In this document: piece by piece, positions 53,726 to 62,488 of the stretch
Position numbering within the stretch: position 1 is the stretch's first letter
Layout of the letters: the number at the start of each line of letters is the position of its first letter
The notes under the pieces: generated by a model
Database searches by the model: none
What the model was told of the DNA's origin: nothing
The model's input: only the letters and a program-made list of their open reading frames with translations
Assembly: GCA_041494885.1 (NCBI GenBank)
Contig: JBGQBO010000019.1
Location: 1-64,000 of the forward strand
Direction of reading: 5' to 3'
Source: JAIQFV01 sp041494885
GTDB lineage: Bacteria > Acidobacteriota > Terriglobia > JAIQFV01
DNA length: 64,000 bases
Made by a program: the position numbers and the translations under genes

Positions 53726-54658
53726 ATGAATGAAAACCAATCAACCTTGGATAAGGTGGCGCGGTGGTGGGCGCAATCTCCTGAAAAGTTGCACCAGAGG
53801 GACCTCATTGCCTGGATGGAGCACGCATATGTGAAAAAACACATTAACCTGAGGACAACGGGGGATGAGTCGCTTGATTGGCTCAGCTATGTATTCCAAA
53901 AATACTTTCCTACCCCCGTTGAGCGTGCACTTTCCCTGGGCTGCGGAGACGGAGGGCTGGAGAGACATGCCCTCGATGCAAGGGCCGTTGAACGGTTTGA
54001 TGCTTATGATGCGTCATCTGGTGCTATCGAGAATGCAAGGAAATCAGCAGAAACCAAGGGTCTCCTCCATCGGGTCAATTACGTCGTGGTTGATCTGAAT
54101 CATCTCCGCGTTGAGGCGGGCGGCTACGATTCCGTTTTTGCCTCGATGAGCATTCATCACATCCACGCCTTGGAAAGAGTTTTTGAGGAAGTGCGAGGAG
54201 CCCTCAAACAGTCAGGCCTCTTCATCATGAATGAGTATATTGGTCCTACCCGGTTTCAGCTTCCTCCGATTCAAATCAAACTGATTAATGACTTGTTGAA
54301 GATCCTGCCTCGGAATTTTCGCCGGGTGATTCGAGACGGAAAGCCCACTTCAGACATAAAGGAGAGTCATCTGGTCCATCCCCTTTCCTGGTTTGAGGAA
54401 AACGACCCCTCCGAAGCGGCCCGGTCCGCTGAAATCTTACCGCTCCTCGAGCAGTTCTTCCGCATAGTTGAATTTAAACCTTACGGAGGAACCTTGCTGC
54501 AATTCGTGCTGGAGAATATTGTCGGCAATTTCGATGAACGTCAGGAGAAAGACCGGGCTTGGCTCGACATTCTCTTCTATTTTGAAGGCGCACTCGAAGA
54601 CGCAGGCGCGATTGACTCTGATTTCGCGCTCATCATCGCGGCTCCCAAGAAAACCTGA
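53726..54658 (+). CDS. SAM-dependent methyltransferase (paralogue of 46795-47736)
   Basis: 310 residues. RALSLGCGDGGLERHALDA, YDASSGAIENARKSAE, YDSVFASMSIHHIHALERVF and SGLFIMNEYIGPTRFQLPP, then DPSEAARSAEILPLLEQFFRIVE and YGGTLLQFVLENIVGNFDE. These match the gene at 46795-47736 over most of the length. It is the only plus-strand gene within the minus-strand polysaccharide block, suggesting duplication followed by insertion or inversion. It converges on the radical SAM gene 118 bases downstream. Confidence 0.87.
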   Translation: MNENQSTLDKVARWWAQSPEKLHQRDLIAWMEHAYVKKHINLRTTGDESLDWLSYVFQKYFPTPVERALSLGCGDGGLERHALDARAVERFDAYDASSGAIENARKSAETKGLLHRVNYVVVDLNHLRVEAGGYDSVFASMSIHHIHALERVFEEVRGALKQSGLFIMNEYIGPTRFQLPPIQIKLINDLLKILPRNFRRVIRDGKPTSDIKESHLVHPLSWFEENDPSEAARSAEILPLLEQFFRIVEFKPYGGTLLQFVLENIVGNFDERQEKDRAWLDILFYFEGALEDAGAIDSDFALIIAAPKKT

Positions 54659-54775
54659 AGGGTCTTGTGGAAGCGGAGCAGGGCACCAGTAACTCCTGGG
54701 GGAAACGAGACCGGTCAAATGGTTTTGCCAAACTTCCGGGGGACGACGCTCAAGCTTGCCGAGTCGATCATGCCG

Positions 54776-56197
54776 CTATTCAACAGAGCGGTATTGAACG
54801 TGAATGCAGTTCTTGCAGCAATCGACCGGATCGGAGGAGCGGAACCTCCTCCGGAACTCTTTGTAGAGTTCTCCATTCCAAATTTCTTCGACTGTGTTGT
54901 TGTTGACGTTGCCCAACACGGGGGTTCCAAATACACAGCAGGGTGTGGCGTCCCCGCCCGGACTGACGTACATCCGTTTATGGAGCATGTCGCAATATTT
55001 GATTTTTTGACCATTGTGCCGGAGCATCTCTTTATATGTATCCTGGCACCATTCGAGAAACTCGAATGACTTGTCCCGAATGGAGGCCCCACCGGACATC
55101 ACCCCCTCATGTCTTTCGGGAGCCTCGACCGGGGCCGGAATCTTGCTGACAAGGTGGGCGGCTATCTCAGACGCCTCCGTCTCAATGGCAGCATGATCTA
55201 ACCAACTCTCCGGTGCGGGGAGCGTCTCGTAATGATTCTCCGGAAACTGATTAATGATCATCCCGTCGCCTCCGACGGGAGCGGCGGCATCTTCTTCGAT
55301 TCCCGGAAAGGGAGGAGGAATGATTAAAATGACTCCCATTTCTTCAGCCAGGGCATGCGCCCGCTGGTAATAGGCGTTGTATAGAGCCTTGTGTTTTTCG
55401 ACCACTTCATTGCGGACATGCACCAGTTCATTGACGATTACAAAATGCCCGTGGGCCGCCTGTATCCCGAGACCGGAGGCCATGCGCACCAGTTCCGGCA
55501 AATCTCTGATGTTGCTCCCCATAATGGTAAAGGAGATACAAACGGGGGGCCTCATCGCGGCGGGTAGCAATTCCAGGGTACGCGTCAATAACCGGATGCT
55601 TCCGAGCAACTTCTTGAATTTGACGCCCAGTCGGATGGCCTCACAGGTGAGCTGGGTCGCACCATCGATGGAAATCTGGAACTTGCTGGTCATGGGAATC
55701 AACTGGAGGAGGGTCTCTTTGGAGAAATACGTCCCGTTGGTCGTTAAGTCCAGCTTGGCCCCATATTGACTTAATTCATGCAAGGCTTTCTGCAGGTTGG
55801 GTGTTGCCAGCGGCTCGCCACTCATGGTCAAGCAAAATTCATCCGCCCAGGGCAACGACTGCTTTGCGACCCGACTCAATGTCTCATAAGGCATATCCAG
55901 CTTCTTGTTGTTGTAATGCCTGTGGAGCTCCGGCGTTCCATGCGTTTCGCAATGAGGACACCTCAAATTACAGACAAAGGTAGTCAGTAAGCTCATCCAC
56001 TGAGGCATCGTGTGGAATGGAAGGTCGGGAAGATACATCTTAATTTCTGACAGATCCTTATTTCGATCCTTAAGCGTATAGAAGCGTTCGTAGGAATTGT
56101 CGTCCACTTCACCCTGAGGGACACGATCGTCACGAGATGGAAGAGGAGGTAGAGGCCGGATTTTCTCTAACTGCTTCCGGAGCATTTGAGAACTCAT
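54776..56197 (-). CDS. Radical SAM protein with SPASM domain
   Basis: 473 residues. The iron-sulfur and SAM site is CNLRCPHC near residue 75, followed by TMSGEPLATPNL (GEP motif), LTTNGTYFSKETLLQL and FQISIDGAT. The C-terminal SPASM part has CDMLHKRMYVSPGGDATPCCVFG and EIWNGELYKEFRRRF, ending CCKNCIHVQ, with cysteines for an extra iron-sulfur cluster. Such enzymes oxidise peptides or sugars; no precursor peptide gene is visible nearby. ATG 56197 has AAGGAGG 6 bases upstream. Confidence 0.9.
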   Translation of the reverse strand: MSSQMLRKQLEKIRPLPPLPSRDDRVPQGEVDDNSYERFYTLKDRNKDLSEIKMYLPDLPFHTMPQWMSLLTTFVCNLRCPHCETHGTPELHRHYNNKKLDMPYETLSRVAKQSLPWADEFCLTMSGEPLATPNLQKALHELSQYGAKLDLTTNGTYFSKETLLQLIPMTSKFQISIDGATQLTCEAIRLGVKFKKLLGSIRLLTRTLELLPAAMRPPVCISFTIMGSNIRDLPELVRMASGLGIQAAHGHFVIVNELVHVRNEVVEKHKALYNAYYQRAHALAEEMGVILIIPPPFPGIEEDAAAPVGGDGMIINQFPENHYETLPAPESWLDHAAIETEASEIAAHLVSKIPAPVEAPERHEGVMSGGASIRDKSFEFLEWCQDTYKEMLRHNGQKIKYCDMLHKRMYVSPGGDATPCCVFGTPVLGNVNNNTVEEIWNGELYKEFRRRFRSSDPVDCCKNCIHVQYRSVE

Positions 56198-56305
56198 AGC
56201 CAACCTCCTTCGATCGGACGCAAGTATCAAACTTCAGGGCCCTATTCCCGTAATGCCCACTCCAACCCTGGAGTGGCTCCAACTTTACCATCCGATGTTC
56301 TGCCG

Positions 56306-57526
56306 TCAGACTCTTGCGGCGTCCGGACGATCCGACGCGGGAAGGACAACGAGCGAAGTCTCCAATGCGGATGCTTGAGCGGCGGCCACGAGGGGAAACA
56401 ATTCGTCCTGGCTTCGACTATTGGCCTTCCCCTGCGGGATGACAAAGGCGCGTTCGGTTCCTCTTCGAATGTGGAACGGATCGATGCTGCAGTTCGCACA
56501 ACACGCAAGCATTTCCCTCCCGCTCAAGCTGGCTCGCATCCAGCGGTAATTGTCACCATTCCAGATATCCCAAAAATCTTTCTCTTTAAGATTATCGACC
56601 ACCGGCCGCCCCGAAACGCAGCACGTCGGGACGTCACCATTGAGTTCCAGGTAACTGCGGCGCCAAAGAAAACTACAATCGACCTGGCGCGGAGTTTTCC
56701 CAGGGTTCGCCGACGCCGCGTCGGTCGATACGTCAAAACCCGGAGGCAGGTACGCCGTCAGCGCCAGTTCTGCCGCGCGCTTTCGTGCCCGACCCAGGCA
56801 CTCATTCGCAAGGGCCTTGTGATAAATCAGCGACTGGTTGCGCATAGGCTCATCGAAAACCGCCACGTGGGTGCCCGATACCGAATCCGCTTCCAGTTCG
56901 CGGGCCAAATCCATGAATGCCGGGAATTCTTCGATGTTGTCCCGCATCAGCACGTACGTGAAATTCAGATGAGGTCGACGCGAGGCAGTCAAGCCCCGGC
57001 GGAGTCGATTCAGCGTCTTCACATTGTCAACCACGCGATCATAATCGGCCCCGGCCCGCCATTTCTCAAAGGTCTCCTTCCGAAATCCATCAAAGGAGAT
57101 CGTGACCCATTGGAGCAGGCCCAGCATCTTACGAAGGTTTCTCTCGGTCAGTAGGGTGCCATTCGAATTGATCTCCAGGCCGACTCCGTAAGCCTCCAGC
57201 ACGTCGCATACGGTGTCAAAATTTTTCGACATGAGCGCCTCGCCGGACACCGTGAGGCACACCCGCTTCACCCAGGGAAAAGTCTCGCGTGCCAGTTTTT
57301 CGAATAAGGCCAGGTCCATGTCGACGTGCCGTTTTGCATAGGTGTAGTTGTAATCCGGACTATGAATCTGGCAATGCGGGCATCGCAGATTGCAGCGGTT
57401 CGTATTCTCGACCGTAAAGTGAACCGGCAGCCCGTGACACACCACGGCGCGGGAGGACTCCTGTTCGTCCACATAGCGGGCATTGAGCGCTTTCAGCTCA
57501 TTATACCGATCGTTCAAGCGTCTCAT
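56306..57526 (-). CDS. Radical SAM protein with SPASM domain
   Basis: 406 residues. CNLRCPHC site near residue 46, VSGEALMSKNFD (GE motif), INSNGTLLTERNLRKML, VTISFDGFRKETFEKW. SPASM: CSFLWRRSYLELNGDVPTCCVSG, WDIWNGDNYRWMRA and CCANC. Same architecture as the neighbour at 54776 but clearly different in sequence. Its ATG overlaps the last 26 bases of the GT4 gene, so it is translationally coupled to it. It may modify the surface glycan or a lipid-linked intermediate; the substrate is unknown. Confidence 0.9.
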   Translation of the reverse strand: MRRLNDRYNELKALNARYVDEQESSRAVVCHGLPVHFTVENTNRCNLRCPHCQIHSPDYNYTYAKRHVDMDLALFEKLARETFPWVKRVCLTVSGEALMSKNFDTVCDVLEAYGVGLEINSNGTLLTERNLRKMLGLLQWVTISFDGFRKETFEKWRAGADYDRVVDNVKTLNRLRRGLTASRRPHLNFTYVLMRDNIEEFPAFMDLARELEADSVSGTHVAVFDEPMRNQSLIYHKALANECLGRARKRAAELALTAYLPPGFDVSTDAASANPGKTPRQVDCSFLWRRSYLELNGDVPTCCVSGRPVVDNLKEKDFWDIWNGDNYRWMRASLSGREMLACCANCSIDPFHIRRGTERAFVIPQGKANSRSQDELFPLVAAAQASALETSLVVLPASDRPDAARV

Positions 57527-58766
57527 AAATGTTCACAAGCTCTTCCGCATTTTCCCGGATCGTCTTCACCGCGGGAAACTTATCAAGGGCAGCCAGCCTT
57601 GAGCGATCACGCTCCAATAGCGTCAGCTTCCGGTAAAGATCCTCACTGTCCCCGAATTCGAAATGAAGACCATTTGCGCCGTCTTGAACAAACTCGGCCA
57701 TTCCACCCAAGCCCGCCGCTACCACGGGGACTCGAGCCAAGAAGGCTTCATGGATGGTTAAAGGAGAATTTTCGTACCACAGCGAGGGTATCACAAGAAC
57801 GTCGATCTCTGAAAGCACTTTGGCTATCATGTCGTTCTCGAAGCGGCCACAGAACTGGATTCGCGGGTCCCCCTGCGCCATCTCCCGGATGCGCCTCCCG
57901 TAAGCCGGCTGGACCGTTGTATCGCCATAGAATTTAAGGACGGCGTCCCCCGCCAACTTTCGAAAGGCCGCGATCAGGAGATGAACTCCCTTGTGTTCCA
58001 TTTGGGAACCAATGTAACCCACGCGGAATTGAGGCGATTCAATTCTTTTGTACCCGAGGAATCGTGAGACGTCGTAGCCATTGTCGGAAGTGATCACCTT
58101 GCGCGCCGGGATTCCAAAATCAATCAATTGCCGGCGCAGAAAGTTCGAGGGGGAGATGAATAAATCAATCTCTCGAATCACCGTCCGAAGATACTGGCGG
58201 CGATAGGCAAAGAGGGGGGCAAGAAGGTGTGAGAGCCCGGCGCCAAGACCCATCCGGGAGGACAGCTCCATACAGCGACCGCACCGCCAGCCGCCATAGG
58301 AATGAGTACAGATTTGCTTCTGGTAGTCGTAGAGGTTAATCCGCGGGCACATGAGCCAATAATCGTGCAACGTCATGACCACAGGAATGCGAGCCTGCTT
58401 GGCTTGGCGGACGACCGTGCCGGAGACATTGTGTAAATGCTGCGCATGGACAATTTCGGGTTGAAATTCCCGGAGCACGTCTCCAAACCGCATGCCTACC
58501 CAATCATCTTTGAATGAATGGGCGGCTTGCCCGATCCAGTAGAAACGTCCCCATGCGTCCGGACTGTGATAAATACGGTAAATGGGGATGGAATCATACT
58601 CCTCCCATACGGCCTCTCCGGTGTCGGGGCCCCCTCCGTACTCATAAGTAAAGACCCGGACCTCATGTCCGAGTTGCTTTAATGCCTTTGAAAGAGAGTG
58701 AGTGTAAATCTCACTCCCCGCCTGATGTTTAGGCAGATATTGATGGATAACCTGGAGGATTCTCAT
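57501..58766 (-). CDS. Glycosyltransferase family 4 with cysteine-rich insertion
   Basis: 421 residues. MRILQVIHQYLPKHQAGSEIYTHSLSKAL, HAQHLHNVSGT, LHDYWLMCPRINLYDYQKQIC then WRCGRCM: the same C-x(n)-C-x(n)-CxxC pattern. Donor part VGYIGSQMEHKGVHLLIAAF, VLVIPSLWYENSPLTIHEAFLARVPVVAAGLGGMAEFV. I chose ATG 58766, which begins the family-typical MRILQVIH; the frame extends 22 codons upstream. Overlaps the radical SAM gene. Confidence 0.9.
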   Translation of the reverse strand: MRILQVIHQYLPKHQAGSEIYTHSLSKALKQLGHEVRVFTYEYGGGPDTGEAVWEEYDSIPIYRIYHSPDAWGRFYWIGQAAHSFKDDWVGMRFGDVLREFQPEIVHAQHLHNVSGTVVRQAKQARIPVVMTLHDYWLMCPRINLYDYQKQICTHSYGGWRCGRCMELSSRMGLGAGLSHLLAPLFAYRRQYLRTVIREIDLFISPSNFLRRQLIDFGIPARKVITSDNGYDVSRFLGYKRIESPQFRVGYIGSQMEHKGVHLLIAAFRKLAGDAVLKFYGDTTVQPAYGRRIREMAQGDPRIQFCGRFENDMIAKVLSEIDVLVIPSLWYENSPLTIHEAFLARVPVVAAGLGGMAEFVQDGANGLHFEFGDSEDLYRKLTLLERDRSRLAALDKFPAVKTIRENAEELVNIYETLERSV

Positions 58767-58785
58767 GGGGTCTTCAACGGCGCCT

Positions 58786-59997
58786 CTAAATTCCCTGAGA
58801 AAGAGTGGCGCCAAGAATTCGCATGGTCTCACTGAGCCTTTGCTTCTTACTGCACCAATAATAATACTTACTGAGAACGTCTCCTGCGGCGCGCGCGGCC
58901 ACGTTCAGAAACAGAAACTGGAGATCGTCCGGCTTCAACGAAGGGTACCGGCTCAGTAGCTCCTTCATGGTGAAATTGAAACTCCCGCGCAATGGATCCT
59001 CACCGACTGGCACGCCCGGGGGTACGACCCCTGGGGCTTTCGTCAAACGGCTAAACAGTTTTTTCAGGAGGGCGACACCCCCTGCTCCGTCCTTGGCGCT
59101 CCTGGGATCAAAGGGGCCTAAGTCGCCAGACCGAGGGGATTGGACCTCAACGGTCCTCCTCTGTGACGAGTCCTGCGCCTGATGGGTTAACTCTTCCACT
59201 TGGATGGCGAAGGCGAGCATATCGTTGAACAGAGTCTCATCCGTGTAACGTGAATAGTCCTCCGCCGCAGCCTCCAGCACCTGCATCACACGCTTGGTCG
59301 TCACAAAGTGTCGTTTCAACCGGTAGATGGCCGGCCGATTGTGGGAGTGGACCACCGTCGCCTTCGGTTCGTGCACGATCCGGTACCCGGCCCTCATCAC
59401 CTCAAGCGCCCACTCCATGTCTTCGGCAAATTCAGTCGGCTTGAAAGGGATCTGCTGCCACACCGACTTCCGAATGGCTGAACTCACGTTATCAAACAGG
59501 GCGAGGTCAAAACGACCCATAAAGTCCTGCCGTAAGAAGTCGTCCCAGGTGGAGAGCGATTTGACCCGGGTCCCCTTATCAAAGATCTTATTATGCGTCT
59601 CCACTTCCCAGGTGGCGAGTAAATCGGCATCCGGCCGCGGCACCTGTTTTCCAAAAGTACCGGCTACCTTGGCATCGCTTCGAAACCACTCCGTTAGTCG
59701 GTGCAACCATTGTTTGTCGGCTGCCACCGCGTCCTGAACGGTCAGAACAATGATTTCTCCACTTGCCTCCCGAATGGCGCAGTTCCGGGTTTCTCCGTGA
59801 TTAAACGAGGTGGGGTCCACGTGCAAGATCCTTGCTCCATCGCGCGCGGCAAGGGAGAGGGTTGAATCCACTGACCCCGAATCGATGATCAGCAACTCTG
59901 TTTTGGCATCAATTTCCTGACCCTTCAGAAGCGCAAGGGTGTTCTCAAACTCCGCTCCTGCGTTCTTGGTGGGGATGACAATGGATATCTTTGTCAC
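58786..59997 (-). CDS. Glycosyltransferase family 2 (rhamnosyltransferase-like)
   Basis: 403 residues from GTG 59997 (VTKISIVIPTKNAGAEFENTL). GT-A motifs: LLIIDSGSVDSTLSLA, FNHGETRNCAIREASGEIIVLTVQDAVAADKQWLHRL, with catalytic-site residues in FAEDMEWALEVMRAG. The HGETRN pattern is typical of rhamnosyltransferases and related O-antigen enzymes. The C-terminus (YPSLKPDDLQFLFLN) is helical. The frame is open 25 codons further, overlapping the methyltransferase; the chosen start has no strong ribosome site. Confidence 0.85.
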   Translation of the reverse strand: MTKISIVIPTKNAGAEFENTLALLKGQEIDAKTELLIIDSGSVDSTLSLAARDGARILHVDPTSFNHGETRNCAIREASGEIIVLTVQDAVAADKQWLHRLTEWFRSDAKVAGTFGKQVPRPDADLLATWEVETHNKIFDKGTRVKSLSTWDDFLRQDFMGRFDLALFDNVSSAIRKSVWQQIPFKPTEFAEDMEWALEVMRAGYRIVHEPKATVVHSHNRPAIYRLKRHFVTTKRVMQVLEAAAEDYSRYTDETLFNDMLAFAIQVEELTHQAQDSSQRRTVEVQSPRSGDLGPFDPRSAKDGAGGVALLKKLFSRLTKAPGVVPPGVPVGEDPLRGSFNFTMKELLSRYPSLKPDDLQFLFLNVAARAAGDVLSKYYYWCSKKQRLSETMRILGATLSQGI

Positions 59998-60025
59998 AAG
60001 TCGACTAAACGGGCGGAGTGTTTTC

Positions 60026-61168
60026 TCAAGAGGCTGGTCCGCGCTTGAAAAGCAGTCGCAAAGGGCGCACAAATGCCCGGTAGGCCTTCCAGATCAGGGT
60101 GGTTTTTACTTTCATCTCGAATTCGCGCAGGATCCGGATCCCCTGCTCCAAACCTGCAATGTATGAGTCCTTCGCCTGTATAAAATGGTCCTTCTCTGAA
60201 ATGATCCTGTCCTTGCCTTCGATCACCTGGTGTAAGACCGCAATGTGATTCTCTTTCTCCTGAATCGCCAAATCGCGCTGCGCAATCCGATTGTCCTTGT
60301 CAATCAGCAGATTCCCGACGTTGCGAAGATGGCCGTGCAGGGTGTCGACCATGCCCAGCAGTTCCCGGTTGTATTGCTCTAATTCCCTGGCCACCGCCTC
60401 GGTGTTGTCATTCAAACAAGACAGCCCCAGGCTCTCCATCCCTGGATCCAATTCCGTCGCCGAGCAAACCGCCACAGCATACTGGGTGTGCCCTTCAGCC
60501 CGATGTAAGCTGAGGGATGATTTCTCCCGGTTCGCCTCAACCTCGATCAGCTCAGACCGGGACTTTGCTTCTTGAGGCGGCGAGGCGATTCTCCATAAAA
60601 CCGATCCAAAACATAACCTCTGGGCGAAGAGGACGACGTGTGCAAAGTTCTTTCTTAACAGGGCATGAAATTCCCGGATATAGAGCTCCTTGATGTGAAA
60701 GGGATTTTCGAATCCTTCCGCTTCGGAATAGAACTCCTTGTCCGGTGAAGAGACCAGGAACACCCCGCCCGGCTTGAGTAATCGCTGAACCTCCCTCAAG
60801 AGCTCCTCGTGCTCCGCAATGTGCTCGATCATCTCGAAGCTGACCACAAGGTCGAACTGATGCTCGGGCAGGCGGGTCCTTCGACAGTCTCCCACCAGAA
60901 AACTCAAATTCGCCCGGGGGTAACGCGTGCGTGCATGTTCAATCGCCTCCGGAGAAAGATCCACCCCCGTCACGTTTTCCGAGACCTCTGCGAGCAGGTT
61001 CGAGCCATACCCTTCCCCGCAGCCCAGGTCTAGGACCACTTTCCCGCGCGCAAGACCTTGGGCAAAAAAATAGCGATGATAGTGCTCATAGGCAATCCGG
61101 GCCCCGCCTTCGCCGGGAACGAAGCGCTCACCCGTAAAGGTCAAATCTTTCTTGGTTGACTCAGTCAT
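60026..61168 (-). CDS. SAM-dependent methyltransferase with coiled-coil tail
   Basis: 380 residues. TFTGERFVPGEGGARIAYEHYHRYFFA, VVLDLGCGEGYGSNLLAE (SAM loop), GVDLSPEAIEHARTRYP, FDLVVSFEMIEHIAEHEELLREV, LLKPGGVFLVSSPD. Residues 230-345 are a long coiled coil with repeated isoleucine-rich turns (LIDKDNRIAQRDLAIQEKEN, VIEGKDRIISEKDHFI), as in WbdD-like proteins that measure O-antigen chain length. It may cap or measure the glycan chain, in line with the Wzt gene next door. ATG 61168; TTG 61195 would be longer. Confidence 0.87.
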   Translation of the reverse strand: MTESTKKDLTFTGERFVPGEGGARIAYEHYHRYFFAQGLARGKVVLDLGCGEGYGSNLLAEVSENVTGVDLSPEAIEHARTRYPRANLSFLVGDCRRTRLPEHQFDLVVSFEMIEHIAEHEELLREVQRLLKPGGVFLVSSPDKEFYSEAEGFENPFHIKELYIREFHALLRKNFAHVVLFAQRLCFGSVLWRIASPPQEAKSRSELIEVEANREKSSLSLHRAEGHTQYAVAVCSATELDPGMESLGLSCLNDNTEAVARELEQYNRELLGMVDTLHGHLRNVGNLLIDKDNRIAQRDLAIQEKENHIAVLHQVIEGKDRIISEKDHFIQAKDSYIAGLEQGIRILREFEMKVKTTLIWKAYRAFVRPLRLLFKRGPAS

Positions 61169-61195
61169 AGATTTCACCGCGGACGCGCAGAGCAA

Positions 61196-62476
61196 TTAAT
61201 GTACTCTTACTGACACATCGAATCGCATCAGGCCATGGATCAATTCGCCGGTTTCGATGGAAAAAACCACGGCATTGTCGATCCAGTCGCACATGGTGTG
61301 ACGGGAGGCGGTCCCGTCGGCCACCGCCGGAGATATAGAGTAATTCCCAGGCCTGAGGTGCGGCAACTGGACGTCAAAATCCGCCGTCCGGATCTCGCCG
61401 GGCTTGACCTCTCCCAGGGGTGCATTGTCGTAGTCCGTGTTTGTAGCCGATAAATCAATCCCCAACGGGTCGCGGATGATGAATCCAATGATGGGTGTTT
61501 CCAGGGCTTCCTTGAACCGAGCCGAGATCTTGACCTGCATTCGTTCGCCTGGCGCAAAACTCCTTTTTGGAATTCCTTCCTCGCCCGAAATCTCGATGCC
61601 GAGCAGTTCGGCCCGGCCATCGCCAAAGCGGTGATCCACATTGGGGATCGTGGAGACCACCGACTCCGCCGGAATATCAAAGAAGTTCTTCGCTTCCCCG
61701 GAGTCTCCATTTGATTTTGAGCCCGACTCCGCGGCATAGCTCTTTTCCCGGGCATACATGAGCTCCAGATACTTCTGAACCATCGAATCCGGGTCGCCCG
61801 ACCCCACCCTCCGGCCTCCATCCAGCAGGATCACCTCATCGCAGAGCCGCTTGATGGCGGAGTTGTCGTGGGACACGAAGAAGATCGTCTTGCCCTCTTT
61901 CTTAAGTTGCAGGATCTTGTGCATGCAGCGATGCTGAAAGATGCCGTCTCCCACGGCGAGGGCCTCATCGATGATCAGGATCTCCGGATCGACGTTGATG
62001 GCGACTGCAAAGGCCAGCCGCACAAACATGCCGCTCGAGTAGGTCTTGACCGGTTGATCGAAAAATTCGCCGATCTCCGCAAAGCGTTCAATGGCGCCCA
62101 GGCGGGATTCGATTCCCCCTCGACTCAGCCCCAGCAAGGCCCCGTTGATAAACACGTTCTCCCGACCCGTGAATTCCGGGTTGAACCCGGAACCCAGCTC
62201 CAGCAGGGCCGAAATCCGGCCTTCGCTTGTCACCGTTCCGCGAGAAGGCTGCAAAATACCGGCAATGAGCTGGAGCAGGGTGGACTTCCCCGATCCATTG
62301 ACGCCGATGATCCCGACCGTTCTTCCCCGCTCGACTTCGAAGCTCACGTCCTCTACTGCCCAGAAGTCCCTGTGGCGGTTCAGGCGGTTCAACGACAGGA
62401 GTTCCTGCAAGCGAGCCGAAGGCTTGGAGTAGATCCGGTAACTCTTGGATAGATGCTCGGCTTGAACGGCAATCAC
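61196..62476 (-). CDS. wzt: O-antigen ABC transporter ATPase (Wzt-like) with C-terminal domain
   Basis: 426 residues. ATPase: IIGVNGSGKSTLLQLIAGI (Walker A), signature YSSGMFVRLAFA, Walker B PEILIIDEALAVGD. Residues 260-426 are the Wzt C-terminal beta-sandwich (FAPGERMQVKISARFKE ... IGFIIRDPLGIDLSATN), which in O9a systems binds the modified glycan end. It exports a finished polysaccharide. Start GTG 62476, 12 bases after rmlB. The partner permease (Wzm) is not in the window. Confidence 0.92.
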   Translation of the reverse strand: MIAVQAEHLSKSYRIYSKPSARLQELLSLNRLNRHRDFWAVEDVSFEVERGRTVGIIGVNGSGKSTLLQLIAGILQPSRGTVTSEGRISALLELGSGFNPEFTGRENVFINGALLGLSRGGIESRLGAIERFAEIGEFFDQPVKTYSSGMFVRLAFAVAINVDPEILIIDEALAVGDGIFQHRCMHKILQLKKEGKTIFFVSHDNSAIKRLCDEVILLDGGRRVGSGDPDSMVQKYLELMYAREKSYAAESGSKSNGDSGEAKNFFDIPAESVVSTIPNVDHRFGDGRAELLGIEISGEEGIPKRSFAPGERMQVKISARFKEALETPIIGFIIRDPLGIDLSATNTDYDNAPLGEVKPGEIRTADFDVQLPHLRPGNYSISPAVADGTASRHTMCDWIDNAVVFSIETGELIHGLMRFDVSVRVH

Positions 62477-62488
62477 AGCACACTCACT

